Shown: positions 7,769-15,145 of the stretch, one piece after another
How the letters are laid out: each line of letters opens with the position of its first letter
Numbering within the stretch: position 1 is the first letter of the stretch
The notes under the pieces: model-generated
Seen by the model: the letters and a program-made list of their open reading frames with translations, nothing else
The model's database searches: none
Told to the model about the DNA's origin: nothing
Position numbers and translations under genes: made by a program
Source of the DNA: Deltaproteobacteria bacterium
Lineage (GTDB): Bacteria; Bdellovibrionota_C; UBA2361; SZUA-149; JAITKM01
Direction: 5' to 3'
Length of the DNA: 21,396 bases
Assembly: GCA_031278395.1 (NCBI GenBank)
Contig: JAITKM010000002.1
Span: forward strand, 1 to 21,396

Positions 7769-7796
7769 TTGACATATGAAGCATTTACATTATATA
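7769..7796 (+). promoter_or_regulatory. Sigma-70-like promoter for csrA
   Basis: A perfect TTGACA (7769-7774) is followed after 16 bp by TATATA (7791-7796). The predicted start near 7803 would put the whole 7811-7900 hairpin at the 5' end of the csrA mRNA, giving a leader of about 170 nt. Confidence 0.65.
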
Positions 7797-7810
7797 CCCC
7801 CTCCCGCTCG

Positions 7811-7900
7811 AACTGTCCTGTTAAGGATTTAAAATTTGTCTGGCTAGTAATAATGTTTTTTCTACTAGCTACAAAAACTAAAATCCTTAACAGGACAGTT
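7811..7900 (+). promoter_or_regulatory. Long nested hairpin in the csrA leader
   Basis: AACTGTCCTGTTAAGGATTT (7811-7830) is the exact reverse complement of 7881-7900, a 20-bp perfect stem. Inside, GCTAGTA (7843-7849) pairs with TACTAGC (7863-7869). Both outer arms carry GGA triplets in the RNA sense (aaGGAtt, caGGAca), the core of CsrA sites. It could be an RNA control element of the csrA mRNA, or a short mobile element with 20-bp terminal repeats that landed in the leader. Confidence 0.7.
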
Positions 7901-7925
7901 TGCAAACAAAGGTTTTGTTTCAACT

Positions 7926-7966
7926 CTCCTTTAAAAGTGTATTTCACTAATTTTCAAAAAAAGGAG
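7926..7966 (+). promoter_or_regulatory. csrA ribosome-binding site with built-in anti-Shine-Dalgarno
   Basis: The csrA Shine-Dalgarno AAGGAG (7961-7966) lies seven bases before the ATG. CTCCTTT (7926-7932) is the exact complement of AAAGGAG (7960-7966), and between them AGTG/CACT (7936-7939/7945-7948) can form a small hairpin. The ribosome-binding site could thus be masked. The GGA in the site is also a potential CsrA target. Confidence 0.5.
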
Positions 7967-7973
7967 TTTTTAA

Positions 7974-8180
7974 ATGTTAGTTTTGAGCCGTGATATAGGC
8001 GAGTGGGTCATTATAAACGATGACATTAAACTTGTAATTGTGGATATTCAGAAAGACAGAGTCCGATTAGGGATTGAGGCTCCAAAAGACACCACAATTC
8101 ATCGTAAAGAAATTTATGATGCCATCAAAAAAAAGAAGGCAGGAGAAAAAGACAACGCGAATGAAACGAAAAACAAATAG
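7974..8180 (+). CDS. csrA: Carbon storage regulator CsrA/RsmA
   Basis: The 68-aa protein is a full-length CsrA, the homodimeric RNA-binding protein that binds GGA motifs in mRNA leaders and controls translation of carbon-metabolism, flagellar and biofilm genes. The N-terminus MLVLSR (RNA-contacting beta-1 with Leu4 and Arg6), GIEAPK (33-38) and HRKEIY (43-48) with Arg44 are all conserved. The Lys/Asn-rich tail (from about residue 53) is longer and more basic than in E. coli. It has its own promoter at 7769-7796 and a structured leader, and is followed by a large hairpin terminator. Autoregulation through its own Shine-Dalgarno is known in E. coli; here it is inferred from the GGA motifs and maskable site. 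No fliW is visible nearby. Confidence 0.96.
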   Translation: MLVLSRDIGEWVIINDDIKLVIVDIQKDRVRLGIEAPKDTTIHRKEIYDAIKKKKAGEKDNANETKNK

Positions 8181-8201
8181 TTTTGTTTTATTTGCATTTA
8201 G

Positions 8202-8248
8202 CCTTGATTAGGTTAGTTAGCATCATTAGCTTAGCTACCTAATCAAGG
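8202..8248. terminator. Long-stem terminator between csrA and the Hsp70 gene
   Basis: CCTTGATTAGGT (8202-8213) pairs exactly with ACCTAATCAAGG (8237-8248), with further imperfect pairing inside. On the plus strand T-rich sequence follows (AATTTTCTCGTTTTG). It lies 22 bp after csrA and 61 bp past the end of the converging minus-strand gene, so probably ends both transcripts, although neither side has a pure U-tract. Confidence 0.7.
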
Positions 8249-8308
8249 AATTTTCTCGTTTTGTTTCTGCCAGAAATGTTTTTTAGTTTGCAAACTGTTT
8301 TACACCAA

Positions 8309-10246
8309 TTATCCAAAATCTAAAAAGTTACGGAATTGTTTTTCAAGCTCCTTGATATTTTCTATGTAGACCTGAATTTCCTCTAGCTCTTTGGCGTTTT
8401 CCAAAACAACTCTGCCGTATTGCAGAGTCTTGTCAAGTTCCTCTCGAACTGGACCTTTGAATTTTTTTCCGTTAATGTCTAAGTCAAATTGTGTAGAGTA
8501 AATTAAACGTCGTAATTCCTCTTTAGCTTGTTTAAATTCTATTGATTCTGCATTTTCTAAATATGTATCTAAATCACGACGCTTTTTCTTTTCCTCATCA
8601 CTCAACCGAATAGCTCCCTGATTACTGCGTCCTTGAGTGTTGCGACGTTCCTGCTCTTGTTCTAGTGTCCTATTTTCACGCACCAGTTTATTCAAATCTT
8701 CCTCAGATAAACCAGAATTAACAAAAATCTCTAAATTCTTTTTATCTCCTGTATCTTGATCTTCTGCGGAAAGACGCACAATACTGTCTACGTCAACCGA
8801 AAGATTGATTGCAATTTTAGGGATTCCACGTGGGGCTGGTGGAATATCAACTAACTTAAAAAAGCCTAACGATTTATTTTCAAAGACATATGGGCTTTCG
8901 CCTTGTAACAGGTGAATATTCATTTCTTTCTGGTTTGGTCCAGAGGTAGTGAACATTTTGGTAATGTTAGCTGGCACTTTTGTATTACGTGGAATTATTG
9001 GCGTGCACATGCCGCCTTCGGTTTCAATAGAAAGGGTCAGCGGTGTAACGTCAGCTAAACTAACGCCAGACAAAATACCTTGCATTAGCGCGCCTTGGAC
9101 TGCCGCACCTAAGGCAACCGCTTGATCTGGATCAACTGTAGTATCAATTGATTGTCTGCCAAATATTTTTCTACTTTGACGGCGAATGGTAGGCATTTTG
9201 GTCATACCACCAACTAAGACAATATCATCGATATCATCAGCGCGAATGCCGGCATCAACCATAGCTTTCATGCACGGTGGATCAAGACGAGCAGTAAGCT
9301 GACCAAATAAAGCTTCCATAGCTTTACGGGTCAAGGTAACAGTTAGATTTTCAGTGCCTGATCCAAAACCTGTAGATGACAGATTGGCAACGTTTAGCAA
9401 AACTTCATTTTTGAAAGAAAGTTCGTGTCTGGCGTTTCTGGCAGCTGTTTTTATACGTTGTAATGCCATTCTGTCTTTTGCAAGGTCAACCCCAGCTTGA
9501 TTTTTAAACTCTTCAAGTAACCAGGCGACCATAGCTAAATCATAATCTTCACCACCTAAAAAAGTATCGCCACCAGTAGACATGACATCAAAAAGCCCGT
9601 TGTGTAGTTTGAGAATTGTAATATCAAATGTTCCACCGCCTAAGTCGAACACAGCAATAATTTTTTCTTTTTTGTCAGAGTCTTTTAAATCAATGCCATA
9701 AGCTAGGGCAGCGGCTGTTGGCTCATTGATAATATTTAAAACTGTCATGCCTGCAATACGTCCTGCGTCGCGGGTGGCTTGGCGTTGAGCATCGTTAAAA
9801 TGTGCTGGAACAGAAATGACAGCGTGTTGAACTTTTTCGCCAAGGCGAGCTTCGGCAATGTCTCGCATGTATTTGAGAATAAAGCCAGAGACTTGTTCGG
9901 GACTCATTGGCTGTCCGTCAATTTCGACCCAAGCATCACCGTTTTTAGCAGGGATAATTTTGTAGGGTAGTCGTTTGATAGCTTCTTGAACATCTGGGGC
10001 GTTATATTTTCTGCCGATAAGACGTTTGACAGCAAAGATTGTGTTAAGTCGATTTACTTCTGCTTCAGCTTCGGCTTGATATCCAACGATATGTTCAAAT
10101 TTTGAATTGATAGCAAAGATGGATGGCACAGTATCTTTGTCGCTGTGGGTATCTCTTAAAATGATAGGTTTACCATCTCGCACAATTGCGACAGCAGAAT
10201 TTACTGTTCCGAGGTCTATTCCAATTACGTTTTTTATTTCAGCCAC
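8309..10246 (-). CDS. Hsp70-family chaperone (DnaK-like paralogue)
   Basis: The 645-aa protein has the full Hsp70 layout: an ATPase domain (about 1-395) with phosphate-1 loop GIDLGTVNS (9-17), Lys74 in [22 protein letters not shown] (173-184) and [10 protein letters not shown] (201-210), a beta-sandwich peptide-binding domain (about 400-520) and a helical lid. It would use ATP to bind and release hydrophobic stretches of client proteins. It starts with GTG without a strong Shine-Dalgarno. It differs from housekeeping DnaK in ending DFG without the EEVD-like acidic tail, in having Val in place of the second Thr of GTTNS, and in lacking grpE/dnaJ neighbours or an upstream CIRCE element. It may therefore be a specialised paralogue; a membrane J-domain protein is encoded at 13915-14286. 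Whether it is the only DnaK in the genome cannot be told. Confidence 0.93.
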   Translation of the reverse strand: MAEIKNVIGIDLGTVNSAVAIVRDGKPIILRDTHSDKDTVPSIFAINSKFEHIVGYQAEAEAEVNRLNTIFAVKRLIGRKYNAPDVQEAIKRLPYKIIPAKNGDAWVEIDGQPMSPEQVSGFILKYMRDIAEARLGEKVQHAVISVPAHFNDAQRQATRDAGRIAGMTVLNIINEPTAAALAYGIDLKDSDKKEKIIAVFDLGGGTFDITILKLHNGLFDVMSTGGDTFLGGEDYDLAMVAWLLEEFKNQAGVDLAKDRMALQRIKTAARNARHELSFKNEVLLNVANLSSTGFGSGTENLTVTLTRKAMEALFGQLTARLDPPCMKAMVDAGIRADDIDDIVLVGGMTKMPTIRRQSRKIFGRQSIDTTVDPDQAVALGAAVQGALMQGILSGVSLADVTPLTLSIETEGGMCTPIIPRNTKVPANITKMFTTSGPNQKEMNIHLLQGESPYVFENKSLGFFKLVDIPPAPRGIPKIAINLSVDVDSIVRLSAEDQDTGDKKNLEIFVNSGLSEEDLNKLVRENRTLEQEQERRNTQGRSNQGAIRLSDEEKKKRRDLDTYLENAESIEFKQAKEELRRLIYSTQFDLDINGKKFKGPVREELDKTLQYGRVVLENAKELEEIQVYIENIKELEKQFRNFLDFG

Positions 10247-10330
10247 GTTAGTTTAAGGGTTATAAGTTATATCTAAATTGTGGATGCTACATAAGGTATT
10301 AAAAGTATTTAGTAAATATTTTTCTTTTTT

Positions 10331-10452
10331 CTGGTATGGGGTTACTTTTAAATATAATTTTTTAGGTTAAAAAATCATCCAAAAATCATATATCGGGCAA
10401 TATTTCAGAAAGTTTCCACTGAAATTTATGCCTAAAAGTAACCCCATACCAG
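10331..10452 (-). mobile_element. MITE-like element, copy 1 (122 bp)
   Basis: CTGGTATGGGGTTACTTTTA starts at 10331 and its exact reverse complement ends at 10452, a 20-bp terminal inverted repeat. About 45 bp at one end, including TTCAGTGGAAACTT on the minus strand (about 10411-10424), also matches copy 2 at 14917. The element lies in the gap between two minus-strand genes and codes for nothing. CCAGAACCTATT is repeated just outside the right end (10449-10472). No transposase is present in the window. I mark it minus because it is inverted relative to copy 2. Confidence 0.75.
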
Positions 10453-10622
10453 AACCTATTCCAGAACCTATTACTGCAAATTACGCATAAATACTGGTGG
10501 TTTTTGAAAGAATAAAGAAGTTGTAATCGAATTATTGCATGCCAAAGATGAATCAAAACTGATTTTTAAATCCAGAACAATACATGAGACATTAATATGA
10601 AATGTTTAGATTGGATTAATTA
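10453..10622. other. Intergenic stretch downstream of the helicase
   Basis: AT-rich sequence between the repeat element and the helicase stop. No ORF with a ribosome-binding site and no clear terminator. Confidence 0.4.
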
Positions 10623-12698
10623 TTACGATATAAATTGGCGTTTTTCGTATTGTATTAATTCTTGTGGGATATTCATAAGGAAACGAGAAGTTTCCGAGCT
10701 GGCATATGGTGAGGAAGAATTAAATGAACGGCGAATAAGAGCTTGGGATAAATAAAGTTTTTTCTTGGTCCTAGTAATTCCAACATAACAAAGCCGTCGC
10801 TCTTCTTCCAAATCCTCCTCAGTATCGAGACTTTTTAAATGTGGTAATAACCCTTCCTCCATCCCAATTAAAAACACAACATCAAATTCAAGCCCCTTAG
10901 CTAAATGGAGAGTCATCAAAGAAACAGGGGATTTTTTATTGTTTTTTTGCAGGTTGTTAAAATCAGCCTCCAGATTTGCATTGTCTAAATCTGATGCCAA
11001 ACTGGTTTGGTCTAAAAAGTTACTGATAGTAATACTAAAATCTTCGGCATTATTAGCAATAAAATCTTCACAAACTCGCATTAATTCAAAGATATTTTCT
11101 TTTCTACTAACTGATTCTTCACTTTTATTCTCTCCTAGTTCTTGCAAATATCCAGTGTCTGTAACTATACTTTTAATCAGGCTAGATAATAAAAATCCTC
11201 GTTGCTTAGCCGAAACTGTTTTGTCTTGTAACTCCATTTCTATCTTGTGAGCTAGTTTTTTTAAATTTAAAATGATTTTATAAAAAACTTCTAACTTCTT
11301 AAGCACCCTAGCCGAAAAATTAGGAAGTTTTTTTTCTAAAACTATTTTTTCAATAGCTGTCCAAAGTGGAATATTATTAGAACTGGCAAAAAGTTGCAGT
11401 GCAACAATTGTGCTGTTTCCAATTCCACGAATTGGCGTGTTAATAATTCTTAACAAAGCCGAATCATCGTTAGGATTTATTAATAAACGACAATAGGACA
11501 AGATATCCTTAATTTCCTTTCTTTCGTAAAACTTTAACCCGCCATAAATAGTATAATTAATATTATTGCTCAGCAAAGCCTCTTCAATTACTCTGGATTG
11601 GAAGTTAGTGCGGTAAAAGATAGCAATATTGACTGGCTTAACACCTTGTTGTTGCAGACGTAAAATCTCACGTGCCACGAAGTTGGCTTCATTTTTGTCA
11701 GTGTCGCCACAATAATAACTAATTAACTCCCCCTCATCATTAATAGTAGTAATATTTTTTTTCTTTCGGTTTTTGTTTTCTTCAATAACATTGGCTGCAA
11801 CAGAAAGAATTTTTTTAGTTGATCGATAGTTAATATTTAAAGTAATTTCTTTACAATCTGGATAGTTATTCTTAAAATTTAAAATATTACCAATATTTGC
11901 CCCACGAAAAGCATAAATCGATTGGTCATCATCACCAACTACACAAAGGTTTTTATTTTTTGCAGCAAGCATTTTGATTAGTAGATATTGGGCGTGATTT
12001 GTATCTTGATATTCGTCGACCATAATATATTTAAACTGATTCTGATAATGTTCTAGTATATCTAGATGATCGCGAAATAGTTCAATTGTTTTACAGATTA
12101 AATCTCCAAAATCCAGAGCATTGGATTTTTTAAGTTTTGCTTGATAGAGCTGGTAGATTTCTAAAACCTGTTCAGCTTGTTTTCTATAAAATGAAAATGA
12201 ATTAAATCGAACAAACTCTTCATCTGATAGAAAATCGTTTTTGACACGATCTATTTGATTTTGGACTTCTTTAGGTGTAAGGAAATTTTTTTCTAAATTT
12301 AATTCTTTTAAAATTTTTTTGATAATCGCAAGCGAGTCATTGGCGTCATAAACAACAAAATTTTTGTTAAAACCAAGATGTTCAGCATTGACTCTTAAAA
12401 TTCTAAGACAAGTTGCATGAAAGGTTGAAACCCAAAATGACCCTAAGTTATTACTGAATAAACAGGCTACTCTTTCTTTCATCTCTTTTGCTGCTTTATT
12501 CGTAAAAGTTACAGCTAAAATTTGGCTCGGATAAGCCTTTTTAGTGTAAATCAAATGAGCAATCCGCCTGGTTAAAACACGAGTTTTTCCACTTCCTGCA
12601 CCAGCAAAGATTATAAGTGGACCATCTAAATACGTTACTGCCTCATACTGGTCTTTGTTTAGGTTTTGTAAATGTTGTGGTTGTTGGTTCTCTTCCAT
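10623..12698 (-). CDS. uvrD: UvrD/PcrA-type superfamily 1 DNA helicase
   Basis: The 691-aa protein is a 3'-to-5' ATP-dependent helicase of the UvrD/PcrA/Rep group, which unwinds DNA in excision and mismatch repair and clears proteins from DNA. Visible motifs are: Walker A GAGSGKT (33-39), motif Ia TFTNKAAKEMKER (64-76), Walker B VDEYQDT (217-223), motif III GDDDQSIYAFRGA (245-257), motif IV LNINYRST, motif V TLHLAKGLEFDVVFL and motif VI VGITRTKKKLYL. The end SRFLMNIPQEL is the usual C-terminal helicase landmark. Length is slightly short of the usual 720-740 and lacks the extended C-terminal Tudor-like tail of PcrA. A 56-aa membrane-protein ORF lies 92 bp upstream on the same strand. PcrA and UvrD cannot be separated from sequence alone. 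Confidence 0.95.
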   Translation of the reverse strand: MEENQQPQHLQNLNKDQYEAVTYLDGPLIIFAGAGSGKTRVLTRRIAHLIYTKKAYPSQILAVTFTNKAAKEMKERVACLFSNNLGSFWVSTFHATCLRILRVNAEHLGFNKNFVVYDANDSLAIIKKILKELNLEKNFLTPKEVQNQIDRVKNDFLSDEEFVRFNSFSFYRKQAEQVLEIYQLYQAKLKKSNALDFGDLICKTIELFRDHLDILEHYQNQFKYIMVDEYQDTNHAQYLLIKMLAAKNKNLCVVGDDDQSIYAFRGANIGNILNFKNNYPDCKEITLNINYRSTKKILSVAANVIEENKNRKKKNITTINDEGELISYYCGDTDKNEANFVAREILRLQQQGVKPVNIAIFYRTNFQSRVIEEALLSNNINYTIYGGLKFYERKEIKDILSYCRLLINPNDDSALLRIINTPIRGIGNSTIVALQLFASSNNIPLWTAIEKIVLEKKLPNFSARVLKKLEVFYKIILNLKKLAHKIEMELQDKTVSAKQRGFLLSSLIKSIVTDTGYLQELGENKSEESVSRKENIFELMRVCEDFIANNAEDFSITISNFLDQTSLASDLDNANLEADFNNLQKNNKKSPVSLMTLHLAKGLEFDVVFLIGMEEGLLPHLKSLDTEEDLEEERRLCYVGITRTKKKLYLSQALIRRSFNSSSPYASSETSRFLMNIPQELIQYEKRQFIS

Positions 12699-12790
12699 TA
12701 ATTTGGATTTAACATCAGTAAATCATTACTATAGAAATTGGCAGGAAAACAACTTAGCCTCTTTCTATATTTTATTTATAGTTATGTTGT

Positions 12791-12961
12791 TCAGCGAAAT
12801 TTTTTATTGTATCTATAATAATTATGACAATCTGCTGTGCTTTCTTTACAGTTTGTAGCAAAAATATCAATTCCTAATTTAGCCATAATAATTAAAGATA
12901 AAATCATTGCAATAAATTCAATTAAAGCGATCGGGTTGTTTAATAAAGTTTGTTCTAACAT
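12791..12961 (-). CDS. Small single-pass membrane protein (56 aa)
   Basis: Reading the minus strand from ATG at 12961 to TGA at 12793-12791 gives a 56-aa protein. It has a short polar N-terminus, a strong membrane helix at about residues 11-28 (IALIEFIAMILSLIIMAK), a short linker, then a polar tail with two Cys (residues 38 and 45) and a basic end. An AGGA lies 11 bases upstream of the ATG, slightly long spacing. The hydrophobic block followed by Lys and the codon pattern look coding. It precedes the helicase on the same strand by 92 bp and may share its transcript. I recognise no family. Confidence is limited by the length. Confidence 0.5.
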   Translation of the reverse strand: MLEQTLLNNPIALIEFIAMILSLIIMAKLGIDIFATNCKESTADCHNYYRYNKKFR

Positions 12962-12990
12962 AATATCTATTATCCTATAAAAATAGCATG

Positions 12991-13027
12991 TATGCCCAGA
13001 ATACTATGGTGTTAGGAACTGGGCATA
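12991..13027. repeat. 9-bp inverted repeat
   Basis: TATGCCCAG (12991-12999) and CTGGGCATA (13019-13027) are perfect reverse complements around a 19-nt spacer. It lies upstream of the 56-aa gene, so could be an operator for a minus-strand promoter or a small hairpin. There is no U-tract. Confidence 0.55.
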
Positions 13028-13343
13028 TTTGCTATAAAGTTGTTTTGCACTTCATAAAATCTCTATATAGAAAAAAGCTAGATGCCTATAGAAAAACAAT
13101 AGAATTATGTCAATATAAATTTCTATTATTTTTCTATTATAATAAAAATATTTAATTATTATAGCATATTATAACTTAATTATTTTTCTTCTACTGATTA
13201 GTTTTAAACATGTTTTAAATTATGTTTACAGAAGGCATGTCTTGTCTGTCCAAGCGCAGTTTGCTATTGGGGAGGGCACAGTTCATACAAGTTCATAATG
13301 ACGATTTATTAATTAATGTAATTTCTTGTTTAATTTATTTTTT
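13028..13343. other. AT-rich intergenic stretch upstream of efp
   Basis: Very AT-rich up to about 13225, with TTTCTATTAT repeated and an imperfect palindrome near 13133-13163. A more GC-rich patch at about 13230-13280 just before the efp leader may be part of the efp 5' UTR. No ORF and no confident promoter. Confidence 0.4.
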
Positions 13344-13901
13344 ATGTATTCAACTTCAGATTTTAGAAATGGTTTAAAGGTCCTAATAGATAACAAACCT
13401 TACGAGATAATATATTTTCAGCATGTTAAGCCAGGTAAAGGTGGCGCTTTTGTTAGAACTAAACTTAAAAATTTAAGAGATGGGAGTATTGTTGAAAAAA
13501 CTTTTCGCTCAAGTGAAAAAGTAGGTAAGGCTGAGTTTTCGGATGTTGAGATGCAGTTTTTATATTCCGACGATAATTTTCATTTTATGGATACTGAAAC
13601 TTTTGAGCAAATTTTGCTTCCTGCTAACATCGTAGGTGATAATAAATTTTTTCTCAAAGAGAATATGTTGGTTAAAATTTTAATGATGGGTGGGGAAGTT
13701 TTAAATATTGATTTGCCAGCTTTTGTTACCTTAAAAATTACTCATTGTGAGCCTGGTATCAAGGGGGATACTGTTTCTGGTGCGACCAAACCAGCTGTTT
13801 TAGAAACAGGGGCAAAGATTATGGTGCCTTTATTTGTCAATGAAGGTGAAACTATTAAAATTGATACCAGAACTAAGGCTTACGTCGAACGAGTTAATTA
13901 A
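13344..13901 (+). CDS. efp: Translation elongation factor P
   Basis: EF-P binds between the ribosomal P and E sites and rescues ribosomes stalled at polyproline. The 185-aa protein has the three-domain length and the usual start MYSTSDFRNG. A TTG at 13326 would add six residues, but family alignment supports ATG 13344; no Shine-Dalgarno is seen for either. The tip loop PGKGGAF carries Lys32, equivalent to the modified Lys34 of E. coli. Domains II and III contain the usual FLKENM segment and the C-terminal PLFVNEGETIKIDTRT motif. No modification gene (epmA/epmB or earP) lies nearby, and the Lys rules out the Arg-rhamnosylation type. A J-domain gene starts 13 bp downstream and is probably co-transcribed. 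Confidence 0.96.
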   Translation: MYSTSDFRNGLKVLIDNKPYEIIYFQHVKPGKGGAFVRTKLKNLRDGSIVEKTFRSSEKVGKAEFSDVEMQFLYSDDNFHFMDTETFEQILLPANIVGDNKFFLKENMLVKILMMGGEVLNIDLPAFVTLKITHCEPGIKGDTVSGATKPAVLETGAKIMVPLFVNEGETIKIDTRTKAYVERVN

Positions 13902-13914
13902 CTAGGAAGAAATT

Positions 13915-14286
13915 ATGAATCTTACATTTATTTTTGTTTTATTAAGTCTTATAGTTATCGCGATTATTAGTTTTCTTATCTATACACTTTATCAAATTTA
14001 TATGCAGGATAAGGTGTCAGGTAAAACTTGGGTTTCGGGTTATACTAGAGTGCAGCCGCATGTAGTTGATGAATATAGTCGTTTGCTTTCTTTTTTTAAA
14101 TTGACTGATTCGGCAACTGAGGAGGATATAAAAGAAGCCTATCGGAGATATGTGAGAGAAAACCATCCAGATATGACTAATGCCGATCCAGAGAAAATTC
14201 GTAAGTTCCAAGAAGTTAAAACTATTTATGAAAGAATTATGGATATGAAGAGAAATAGTTTTATTGGGCGCGGGCAAGCTATGTGA
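13915..14286 (+). CDS. Membrane-anchored J-domain protein (DnaJ-like co-chaperone)
   Basis: The 123-aa protein has an N-terminal membrane helix (about residues 4-26), a short polar linker and a C-terminal J-domain (about 54-109). The HPD tripeptide at 84-86 within YRRYVRENHPDMT is the part that stimulates Hsp70 ATPase. It lacks the Gly/Phe and zinc-finger regions of DnaJ, so is a class III type that would recruit an Hsp70 to the inner membrane with the J-domain facing the cytoplasm. It starts behind AGGAAG 13 bp after efp. The Hsp70 paralogue at 8309-10246 is an attractive but untested partner. It is followed by the terminator at 14334-14372. Confidence 0.9.
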   Translation: MNLTFIFVLLSLIVIAIISFLIYTLYQIYMQDKVSGKTWVSGYTRVQPHVVDEYSRLLSFFKLTDSATEEDIKEAYRRYVRENHPDMTNADPEKIRKFQEVKTIYERIMDMKRNSFIGRGQAM

Positions 14287-14333
14287 TATTTTATATTTTT
14301 GGGTTGGGATGTGTTTGCAGCGTGCAAAAAAAA

Positions 14334-14372
14334 GAAGCCTGATATACTGAGAGAGTTTGTATATCAGGCTTC
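14334..14372. terminator. Strong bidirectional intrinsic terminator
   Basis: GAAGCCTGATATAC (14334-14347) and GTATATCAGGCTTC (14359-14372) form a perfect 14-bp stem around an 11-nt loop. On the minus strand it is followed by eight U residues (14326-14333), a textbook terminator for the 14405-14761 gene. On the plus strand it follows the J-domain gene with AAAAATTGTTTTT downstream, so it probably serves both converging genes. Confidence 0.9.
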
Positions 14373-14404
14373 AAAAATTGTTTTTAATGTTCTGCCCCTA
14401 CAGA

Positions 14405-14761
14405 TTATTGTAAGGTCAGTGTTTTTGTTTGTTCGCTATTTGAAGATTTTGTTTCAAATAATGTATTGCCATTTAGTTCTTCTAAGGTTGCAGTAATTTC
14501 TGGACTTAACATATAGTGTAACGAATAAAATATTCTAACTAATCTATTTAATTCTACACTGTCTTTATTTGAAAATTCAGTTTGGATTGTATTTGAGATT
14601 TGTTGCATATGTCGAAGGATTCTTTCTTGTTCTGCAACATTTTTTATAATTCGCCCAGGTAACGAGCTATTGATTGATACTGTTTTTTTGCTGATCTGCA
14701 ACGATCGTTCGAGTGACTGAAGTGCTCCGAACATTTTATATAAAATTTCGTATTCACCCAT
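14405..14761 (-). CDS. Unknown small helical protein (118 aa)
   Basis: The 118-aa soluble protein has no signal peptide or membrane helix. It is predicted helical for residues 1-96 (YEILYKMFGALQSLERSL, IIKNVAEQERILRHMQQIS, LVRIFYSLHYMLSPEITATL) with a polar Ser/Thr/Lys tail. No known motif is evident. An AGAGG about 10 bases before the ATG is a loosely spaced Shine-Dalgarno. It is transcribed alone on the minus strand and ends at the strong terminator 14334-14372, so its expression as an independent unit is well supported. It could be a small chaperone or regulator of helical-bundle type, but function is not assigned. Confidence 0.7.
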   Translation of the reverse strand: MGEYEILYKMFGALQSLERSLQISKKTVSINSSLPGRIIKNVAEQERILRHMQQISNTIQTEFSNKDSVELNRLVRIFYSLHYMLSPEITATLEELNGNTLFETKSSNSEQTKTLTLQ

Positions 14762-14916
14762 AAATTTATAACCTCTTCATAAAATGTTATTAAAAATTTA
14801 TTTCAAAAAACCTTTCAAACACTAATCTACTAATTTGTAACAATTGATTCAAATAATGTATAAAATTTGTAAAATTTTTTTTATTAATATTATCGATATG
14901 TTATTATTCGGTTTCT
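14762..14916. other. AT-rich intergenic leader of the unknown helical gene
   Basis: Very AT-rich; probably holds the minus-strand promoter of the 14405-14761 gene, but no hexamer pair is convincing. Confidence 0.3.
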
Positions 14917-15048
14917 CTGGTATGGGGTTACTTTTAATCATGAAATTCAGTGGAAACTTCCCTAAAAAATCAACGATAACTGACTACTATTGTATTTAAT
15001 CGAAAATGGACTAGCCAAAAATCAAGAGGTTAAAGTAACCCCATACCA
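14917..15048 (+). mobile_element. MITE-like element, copy 2 (132 bp)
   Basis: The left end is CTGGTATGGGGTTACTTTTA (14917-14936) and the right end is its near-exact reverse complement TAAAGTAACCCCATACCA (15031-15048). The inner GAAATTCAGTGGAAACTT (14942-14959) matches copy 1 read in reverse. A degenerate extra copy of the right end, AAAGTAACTCCATACCA, follows at 15056-15072. Tandem end repeats of this kind resemble the multiple terminal repeats of IS21-type elements, but without a transposase this is only a suggestion. Confidence 0.75.
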
Positions 15049-15055
15049 AAACCCC

Positions 15056-15072
15056 AAAGTAACTCCATACCA
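15056..15072 (+). repeat. Extra terminal-repeat copy beside MITE copy 2
   Basis: AAAGTAACTCCATACCA differs by one base from the element's right end at 15032-15048. It is either a relic of a nested or earlier insertion or a functional second binding site for a transposase. Confidence 0.6.
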
Positions 15073-15145
15073 AAAATTGCCAAAAATTTGAATATCTTAT
15101 GAGTTTATGGCAAGAGAGAAGAACGCAAACTCAGGATAGTAGTTT

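Larger units (their letters stand above)
7895..8298. repeat. 13-bp inverted repeat pair flanking csrA
   Basis: ACAGTTTGCAAAC (7895-7907) and its exact reverse complement GTTTGCAAACTGT (8286-8298) lie on either side of csrA. Each contains the 10-bp palindrome GTTTGCAAAC, as in an operator or recombination site. The first copy overlaps the foot of the leader hairpin. Confidence 0.55.

Noticed and set aside
7739-7993. Plus-strand ORF through the csrA leader and into csrA
   Set aside because: Runs out of frame into csrA and spans the promoter and hairpins; low-complexity translation.
12655-12858. 67-codon plus-strand ORF overlapping the helicase start
   Set aside because: Antisense to the helicase N-terminus and the 56-aa gene, no ribosome-binding site, composition not coding-like.
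13326-13343. TTG start for efp
   Set aside because: Would add MFNLFF, absent from EF-P proteins; ATG 13344 gives the family-standard N-terminus.
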